Shown here: positions 57,076 through 64,000 of the stretch, piece after piece
How positions within the stretch are numbered: the stretch's first letter is position 1
How the letters are laid out: each line of letters begins with the position of its first letter
NCBI GenBank assembly: GCA_001599815.1
Contig: BCIA01000005.1
Span: forward strand, 3,108,472 to 3,172,471
Origin: Furcasterigmium furcatum
Taxonomy: Eukaryota; Ascomycota; Sordariomycetes; Glomerellales; Plectosphaerellaceae
Length of the DNA: 64,000 bases
Direction: 5' to 3'
The notes under the pieces: model-generated
Told to the model about the DNA's origin: nothing
Database searches by the model: none
What the model saw: the letters and a program-made list of their open reading frames with translations, nothing else
Made by a program: the position numbers and the translations under genes

Positions 57076-58624
57076 GATGGCGGCGAGTGTGTTTCTTGCC
57101 CTGATTGATATGTGCCAGTGCCTGTTGTCGGGGAGGTGGAGAGAAGTTGGGTACGGGTTCTAGAAGGGACTGCGCCTGAGAGGTATGGACGCAGATGGCC
57201 GGGTGAACATCCCAAGGAATTCGCGAGGGGATATCGAGGGCCGAGTGTCAAAGAGGTTTGTAGAGTTGAAAACCCTTGTTGTGGCGGGGTTGCCGGAGAG
57301 AGGAAGGGCGCGGGGCAGGAGGCGAAGGCGAAGGCGCAAGAAACGAGGAAGGAGGGCCGGACGAAGTGAAGGCGAATACAGTCGGGGCAGGAGCGCTTGG
57401 ATGCTGATTTCGTGTAGTAATCCACCCTTTGGGGGAAGGTGCGGGCACGTCGACTTGCAGGTGAATGCTATCGCGGGTGGAAGGGGCAGGCAAGAACGTC
57501 GATGTCGTCAAGAACGGATCAAAACCCAGGAGCAGCTGGTCTGGCATAGAAGAAACGACAACAGGCCGCCCGATTAAGATAACCCGGATTCAACAACGCT
57601 GTGTCCAGTCGGCCGTGGTCCAGGCAGGCGGGGGGGAGCCCTGAAGATGTCGAAACGTGTGCCGGCGCCGCTCCAAGGGAAGACACCAAAAGGAAAAGGG
57701 AGAAGTCGGGATGGAGAGAAGAGAGAGGATGTTGTTGTTGCTGCCGTCTCTTCTCGGCGTTCACCAAGTGGAGGACATCACCTCACATCACCTGCAAGGC
57801 GTCCACCCTCAGGGCAGTTCGAGACCACCTAGCGCTGATTGCCGGGGCAGTTGCGAAAGTTACGGCACGGCTCCGGCGGCCACATGCTCACTGATTGCAG
57901 CGGGCTCCTCCGCACAGGCAGCTGAGGTCACCTGCAGCCTGTTGCCCAGCGTCGCGGCCAACAGCGGGGGGAAGTGTACAGGTGGGGCAGCCCTTGCCCG
58001 ATCCTGCTTAGCTGGAAATCTTCTCGCGGCACGTGGTCAGTGCAGGATGGGGACCAGTCCGTGCGCTCTTCGCGATAGATGACCCCGCCATCCGATTCCA
58101 GTCCTGAAGCATCCATTTCTTATCAAGAACACGATTGTCGTGTAACGCAGGAAGTCCAGGCTTGATATTCGTGACAACGCTGGCCAGCAGGGAATCTCTG
58201 ACAGGTCACTTCCTCCCTCTCCACCGCCCGTTTGCCCTCGGCGATAGTGGCGAGGCCCCGGCTCGTACAACGGCCGCGTCTGCATGCACAATCGTCCACA
58301 CCATGTTCTCGGGGCCAAGGTCATGGGACCTTTGGCGCAGCAGAGAAGACGGGAAATGATGGTGGGAAGAGCAGGCTCTGCTCCACTGCAGCATCTGCGG
58401 CAAGGGTTTTCCATGATTATGCATTTGTTTTATTACTGATGATCACCTGACCTGATGTTTCCATGATTTTGACCGTCTCGCCCAATCCAATCCAGCCGAT
58501 CCGTTGTTCTGTTGCTCGTACATGCTCTGTCCATACCATAGGCCAATGCTCAGCACAACGACGAAATCCCACTACGAGTACAGGTTCAATCTCCATGCCA
58601 CCGTGTGTCACTCTGCCAGCGAGC
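57076..58624. other. Region between SNF2 gene and RS-rich gene
   Basis: Upstream region of the SNF2 gene and 3' flank of the RS-rich gene (both on the minus strand). The first 350 bp are purine-rich on the plus strand, that is a C/T-rich leader on the coding strand. No gene seen. Confidence 0.5.
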
Positions 58625-59128
58625 TCAGCCTTCTGCTTCCTTGGCCGGTGGTTTGTTGGCCTGTTTGCGCAGCACCTCCTGCCTCAGCCTCGCAGACTGG
58701 TCACCCCCTCGATGTGATGATTCCTCCCCGTGGCTGCGGCTGCGGCTCCTCGTCCGCTGACGCCGCCGGGACTTCTGCAGGCGGTTCGGGGACCGTGATC
58801 GGGAAGGGCTCTGGCTCCGACGGCGTTCGAGAACCAGCACTCGGAGGAGCCTCTTCCTGGCCGGGGACAAGGACGCCTCGGCATGGCTGTGTGATCCGGT
58901 GCGCGAAGATGCGTTGAAGGGTGAGGTGGACCTTCTCCTGGTTCGACCTCGGAGGGTGCTCGACTCCCCCGTGCCGCCAAGGTTGGACCCCTCGATCTCG
59001 CACCGGGTCAGGCTGCGGTGTCTCTTGCGGCCGCGGTGAGCATCTGGCTCGGGCGTATATGACTTCAATGTGAAGTCCCTGAGGCCCCTGGTAGGATCCC
59101 CTTGATGGACTGATAGAAAGCCTGCCAT
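58625..59128 (-). CDS. Hypothetical RS-rich basic protein (167 residues)
   Basis: Single-exon frame of 168 codons starting at AACATGGCAGG. Third positions are rich in C/G, more so than in the overlapping alternative frame. I recognise no family. The N-terminal 35 residues look structured (MAGFLSVHQGDPTRGLRDFT, then LKSYTPEPD). The rest is Arg/Ser-rich with repeated RS dipeptides (RSQSPSRSRSPNR; RTRSRSRSHGE), ending in a Lys/Ala tail (LRKQANKPPAKEAEG). RS repeats are typical of splicing-related and other RNA-associated nuclear proteins, but composition alone does not prove that role. A different frame of 182 codons overlaps; an unseen intron could combine the two. Confidence 0.45.
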   Translation of the reverse strand: MAGFLSVHQGDPTRGLRDFTLKSYTPEPDAHRGRKRHRSLTRCEIEGSNLGGTGESSTLRGRTRRRSTSPFNASSRTGSHSHAEASLSPARKRLLRVLVLERRRSQSPSRSRSPNRLQKSRRRQRTRSRSRSHGEESSHRGGDQSARLRQEVLRKQANKPPAKEAEG

Positions 59129-60183
59129 GTTGGATGATGAGAGATCCAACGTGAAAATGGACAATTGATGAGGATGGAAGAAGGTAGTAAGCAGGAGGTT
59201 CCAGGGTGGCGTGAAAGGGAAGATAAGGCGAGGGAGGGCGGAAAGTCAATCGAGGGGAAAGGCCAATGAGCAGCAGGTCATCGGCCGTTTGGAGACGTCC
59301 ACGGAAACCGACGAACTACCTTAGCAGTAACGCCGCCCGCGCGACTCAAGCACACTCAGTCACGAGATCTGCCGGATGATGCCCCTTGGTCGATCGGAGC
59401 TGCTGATGAAGATGGGCGTCATAGCTTCGCCTCGTCACACCCCAGCCCTGCCTGGGTTTCCGGTGCGCCTGCAGAGTCGATCATCTTGTGCCGTCCAATA
59501 CCTGGGGACCAGGTTGCCAGGTTCATTAATCTGAGGAGAATCGGCAACAAAGCGCAGAGCGTCGTCGACCGGCCTCTCGTCTTCCCCTCAAGTGGGCTGG
59601 CCGGCTGCATCCACGCTTGCAAGTTGGTGGACTTGGCGTTGGCACTCAGAATCCGGGGTAGATCGCAAAGCCGGCATGGATCCGAGCCCGAGCCCATTTG
59701 TTGCCCCTCACCCTGGGCCAGCTAATAAGGCAGCTAATCACCAACCAACATGTTCACGAGCTTCCAATGACTCGAGGTTGTGCGGTAGCGGTGTCTGCTG
59801 AATGTCGACGCTTCCATCCCCTGCCTACAGGCAGCAGGGTGGCTCGATTGAATGATCTCTGGCAGCGTCGAGGTGGTTTAGATTTGGAGAATATCCACTG
59901 CTGGCCGGGACTGTGGGAAGCAAAGGTTGTTACGAAAGCAGGCCACAGGATGAACTGGAAGCTCTGGTCGCTTTCCTCCCAGCTCAAACGGCGCTCCCGT
60001 CTCTGAGGGGAGCGGGGCCGGCGCCCGGGGTTTTACCGGGCCGGCAGGGGCGCCTTCACACTTGGTAGCGGCCGGAACGGAGCACCGACCAGGCCAGGCT
60101 GATGGCGCCCCATAAAAATGTCACGTCACACACCAGACGGCACGTCTCCTGAACTGGCTTTCAGTGTCCCTCTCCAGCACCAG

Positions 60184-60191
60184 AATATAAG
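60184..60191 (+). promoter_or_regulatory. TATA-like element of the PI4-kinase gene
   Basis: AATATAAG about 295 bp upstream of the start codon, followed by a C/T-rich stretch. Confidence 0.4.
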
Positions 60192-60248
60192 ACAACCAGT
60201 GTCGTCTTACCTAGCCTTTCACTTCGCCTTTCCATATCTCATACGCTA

Positions 60249-60408
60249 ATGGCCTCTACAGGGCTTTACTGATTTCCATACCGCTCCCAAATACCTGCCG
60301 CTGGCCAGCAATTGGGTCTGTGAACCCTCGACAAGTCCGACTCTTAGACTTTCCATCACCAACAACCGAGACACTCTGGCCAAGACACTATCACGCCGCA
60401 TGGCCTGA
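60249..60408 (+). promoter_or_regulatory. Two minimal upstream ORFs in the PI4-kinase leader
   Basis: ATG at 60249 opens a 7-codon frame (MASTGLY, stop at 60270-60272). ATG at 60400 opens a 2-codon frame (Met-Ala-stop, ending 60408). Both lie between the TATA-like element and the main start at 60482, so scanning ribosomes would meet them first. Confidence 0.4.
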
Positions 60409-60481
60409 GAGACCTCGAGTCCATCATACGGAGGAGACCCGGTGTGATTTGACGAGCCCAGGGCTCGCAGTCACGCCGACA

Positions 60482-63020
60482 ATGGCTCCCTCAAGACCTG
60501 CAACCACGGGCTACGAACGCCTCGCCCAAGCCGACTCCCTCCTCTCCGACTCCGACGACGACGAGCACCCCCTTGCCCGCTCCTCCGCTTCGCTACAACC
60601 CGCATCCGCGCCTCGATATGCCCCAATAACACAGCCCCGGCCTCTCTCGGGCATGGCAACCCCCAAGGGAGCGGCGGCAGCCATCGCCTCTGCCGCGACG
60701 GGCTCGCGACCGAAACCCCGCCGCCGAATGGGCTCCGGCTCAGGCGTCGACCTGAAGGCGATCAACGCGCGTCTCGAGCGCTGGGCAGATGAAATCGCCA
60801 GTCGCTTCCGGAGAAGCGGGAAAGGCAAGGGGCCGGAGGAGGAGAGGCTCGAGATTCACCACTCCGTCTTCCAGGCCCCGGAAGGCGTGAGACCCCTGAC
60901 GGCCGCGTCTTTGGCTGAGCCCCAGCCTATCATGACCAAGTACGAGTACCAAGATATCGTGGCAAGCGTCAAGACCGCTATCGCGCAGGGCGTGCATCCC
61001 AGGATGATCTCGCAGGGCAGCTCTGGAAGCTACTTCGCGAGGAATCCCGAGGGCAAGGTCGTGGGTGTCTTCAAACCCAAGGATGAGGAGCCCTATGCCG
61101 CTGGCAATCCGAAGTGGAACAAGTGGATTCACAGAAACTTGTTTCCCTGCTTCTTCGGACGAGCTTGGTATGCCATTCTGTGCCGTGAGCTCTTCCCCAA
61201 AAGTCAAGCCGCTAACTTCGTCTGCCAGCCTCATCCCCAATCTCTCCTACATCAGCGAGGCGGCTGCGTACACCCTCGACTGCCAGCTCAGAACACACAT
61301 GGTCCCGCCCACAGAAGTTGTCTGGCTCTCCTCCAAGTCCTTCCACTACCCCTACTGGGACCGCCGCAGATTTACCCGCAAGAAGAAGCCCCTGCCCGAA
61401 AAGGCTGGCTCCTTCCAGGTCTTTCTCAAGGGCTTTAAAGATGCCAATATCTTCCTTCGGGAACACCCCTGGCCCGATCAATATTGGTCCGGCTTCCGCA
61501 CCACCGACAACCACCGCAGGAAGCGGCGGAGATGGGCCGACAACTGCCGGCCGGGCGGCGGCGCACCCCTCGATGACATCGAGAGCGAGGACGAGCAGGA
61601 GCAGGAGGAAGCTCCCATGGGCCCGGAGAACTTTGCATGGACAGAGGGCCTCAAACAGTCATTCCGAGAGCAGCTAGAGAAGCTCGTCATCTTGGATTAC
61701 ATTATGAGGAATACGGACCGTGGCCTGGACAACTGGATGATTAAAGTTGACTGGGAGACAGGCGATGTCTCCATCGTGTCTGATCCGATCCAGATCAATG
61801 TGCAGGACGAGACTACGGAAGAGGCAGAGAGCGCACCGCGGCCGGTGGATCTGAGCCAAAGAATGACAGCGGATACGGCAGCATATCCCACCTACCAGTC
61901 TCAACAGCCGATGAAGGCGTCTGGCCCGGTGCGAAAGGTAAACGACCCGGCTATCACCATCGGGGCAATCGACAACTCACTCTCATGGCCCTGGAAACAC
62001 CCAGACGCCTGGAGGAGGTAAGCTCCCTCTACACTTATTAGACTCTCCAGGACTCGTCATCGCTAACATGGATCCCTTAGTTTCCCCTTCGGCTGGCTCT
62101 TCCTCCCCGTCGACCTGATCGGCCGCCCCTTTTCCCAGAAGACACGCGACCACTTCCTCCCCCTCCTCACCTCAACTCACTGGTGGAGCCAGACACAGCA
62201 CGCCCTCCGCAAGGTCTTCCAGCTCGACCCCGACTTCCAAGAGCGCATGTTCCTGCGCCAGATGGCTGTCATGAAAGGCCAGGCCTGGAACGTCGTTGAG
62301 ACCCTCAAACTCGCCGACCACGGCCCGCTCGAGCTCACCCGCCGCGCCAAGGTCTGCGTCTGGGACGACCTCGTCGACGTCCCCGTCGCCGTCCCCATGC
62401 GCATGTCCTCCGAGCTCCGTGGCAGCCGCGCCACCGCGGCCACCGACTCGTCCTCCTACCACTACGACGACGAAGGCGACATTGGCGCCTCTGCCGCCTC
62501 GGCCCCCACTCACGGCCTGGACAGCGACGCTGAGGACCTCCTCGCCTTCGCCAGTCCCCCGGCCGACATGCCCCACCCCGGCCGCTTCGAGCTCTCCATG
62601 TCTCCCACCGGCGAGGGCCCGCATTCACCTCCCCTACCACACGATGACCACCTCGCCCCCAACGGGCCCAGCGCCCTCTCGGCCTCCTCCCCCTCACGCC
62701 CCAGGCCGCCCCCCGGCCCAGCGTCGAGGGCAAGCTACCAAGGTCCCCAGCGCACCCTCAACGTATACGCCCCCGCCCGCAGCGGCCCGCGTCAACAGCG
62801 CCGTTACTCGTACACCACGGCCGCTGGGCGGCGGAACAGCAGCAACATTGCGCAGCAGCTGAAGGCGCACGGCCGGACCATTGACGAGGACGAGGACGAC
62901 GGCTTCGACGGTGACCTCGGCTACGCGGCCGCCGAGGGCATGGAGGGCAACCGGCGCAAGGTGATCGTCGAGCGCCTCGAACCGGTCAAGGCCCGCAACC
63001 CTGTGTTTACGTGGTGTTGA
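60482..63020 (+). CDS. lsb6: Type II phosphatidylinositol 4-kinase (Lsb6/PI4K2 type)
   Basis: Membrane-associated enzyme making PI4P on endosomal, vacuolar and plasma membranes. Three exons (60482-61167, 61229-62017, 62081-63020) give 804 residues; both introns (61 and 63 bp) keep frame. Residues 1-140 are Ser/Pro/Ala-rich. Catalytic core: the nucleotide loop SQGSSGSYF near 178, GVFKPKDEEPY with the ATP-binding Lys, the Cys-containing segment LFPCFFGRACLIPNLSY (formed across intron 1; comparable cysteines are palmitoylated in animal PI4K2), catalytic loop IMRNTDRGLDNWM near 391, and IDNSLSWPWKHPDAWR in the position of the DFG region. SFPFGWLFLPV is formed across intron 2. An acidic DEQEQEEAP insertion sits in the core. 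The last 200 residues are a low-complexity extension beyond the usual family end, finishing in NPVFTWC. Two short uORFs precede the start. Confidence 0.95.
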
Positions 63021-64000
63021 TCACTCCACGGTCATCCAATGCTGACGGACTCGACGGGGATATATCAAGGCGCACATTGTTTGTGCAGCAGTATACCAAG
63101 GAACAGCAGCTTAGCAGAGAGCACGGCACAAAGACACCGTTTTGGGCTCGGGCCATTACACCTACCTAGATTACGCATCGATGCATCATTGGGCATACTA
63201 TGTATTCGGGACCCAAAGAAGGGCAGGACGGGCGTCCTGGTCCCGACAGCGCGGGCTTCATTTCGTATCGCCAGGGAGCGACAGCATCGTGGCGTCAAGG
63301 GCAAGCAGGCAGTCATCCAGCGTTATTTTTTAGCCCCTTATCTTCACATATTCAGCCATCCCTCTTGCATTACGCAAAGTCGCATCGACGTGCTCGGCCT
63401 ACGTACGAGGCATCCACCTCTTGAGGATCACAAGGCGAACCGGAAACCCGGGTAGTCGAAATGCCTCAGTATCCACGCGCCTGAACCCCTCCACGGCCTC
63501 CGAAACGTGGAAGGACGACATGATGCAGATACATAGCACGAGGTGATACATGCGAAGGCCAGCCAAGAACACGGACGGAAGCTCTACCCAGCCCTCAGGA
63601 GCGGAAAAGGGGTGTCATGCAGGTAGGACGCAGCCTGCAGCACAAAACGAGGGCCATGCCATGCCGGAGTCCCCAAATTTCAGGCCCAAGACCGGCATGG
63701 CTGGGAACAAGACATGTAGGTAAGCCGACAAGCTGGCCGCGCAAACCAAGGCCAGCTTCATTTCGGTGACTCGAGACGATACTATTGGAGGGAACAAGGG
63801 CAAACCGGAGGCATGACAACGTGTCCCGGTAGTCAGATGGCCTCTTGGTCGGGATGCGCGCTGGTTGAAAAGGGGTTGCTCATCGGGAGGCCCACGGACA
63901 CGGGATAAGGACCCCCTGTGAGAGGCTGACCATTGGGCCGGTGCGCAGATGATCTATCAAGTTGCACAAATGGCCGTGGCCGGTACCGGGCCCATGTTTT
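63021..64000. other. 3' flank of PI4-kinase and right edge
   Basis: Nothing gene-like seen on either strand. It contains a CACCTACCTAG copy at about 63159. Any neighbouring gene must begin beyond the window. Confidence 0.55.

Larger units (their letters stand above)
59129..60481. other. Divergent region, RS-rich gene / PI4-kinase
   Basis: No gene supported. The right end holds the PI4-kinase promoter with an AATATAAG element at 60184-60191 and two very short upstream ORFs (60249-60272 and 60400-60408). Confidence 0.5.

Overview
The window is nuclear DNA of a filamentous ascomycete (Pezizomycotina, most likely a Sordariomycete). The genes are interrupted by short GT-AG introns, about 48-230 bp, and 36 can be placed by reading frame. 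Coding sequence prefers C or G in third positions, and intergenic spaces are long with pyrimidine-rich leaders. The protein set is typical of filamentous fungi: a group III G-alpha, a Hog1-type MAP kinase, a delta-9 desaturase with a C-terminal cytochrome b5 domain, and a C2H2/fungal-specific transcription factor. I cannot name the species.

Layout, left to right: (1) 5' part of a C2H2 zinc-finger transcription factor on the minus strand, running off the left edge, with a long upstream region; (2) SAP30-like Sin3/HDAC subunit (+); (3) mitochondrial DnaJ, Mdj1 type (+); (4) Bro1 ESCRT-associated protein (-); (5) about 5 kb non-coding, then G-alpha (+), glycogen phosphorylase (+) and Hog1 MAPK (+) in tandem; (6) Avl9 secretory-pathway protein (+); (7) a small two-exon gene for a predicted 96-residue membrane protein (+), too short and too interrupted to show as a single frame; (8) an unrecognised 174-residue charged protein (-), divergent from mitochondrial Lon protease (+); (9) an atypical kinase-domain protein (+); (10) delta-9 acyl-CoA desaturase (+); (11) a SNF2/RING ATPase of the Rad5/HLTF type (-); (12) an RS-rich hypothetical protein (-); (13) type II phosphatidylinositol 4-kinase (+). 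The last kilobase holds no gene I can support.

Most genes are conserved housekeeping or signalling genes. The window does not look like a biosynthetic cluster, a mobile element or a virus-derived region. Two themes recur. Stress and nutrient signalling is represented by G-alpha of the cAMP branch, its classical metabolic output enzyme glycogen phosphorylase, and Hog1, all within about 12.5 kb. Mitochondrial protein quality control is represented by Mdj1 and Lon. I found no clear evidence of an undescribed multi-gene system. The most useful new items are the small spliced membrane-protein gene at 36.3-36.6 kb, the kinase-like protein with altered catalytic motifs, the orphan 174-residue and RS-rich proteins, and several unusually long stop-free frames in leader or promoter DNA.
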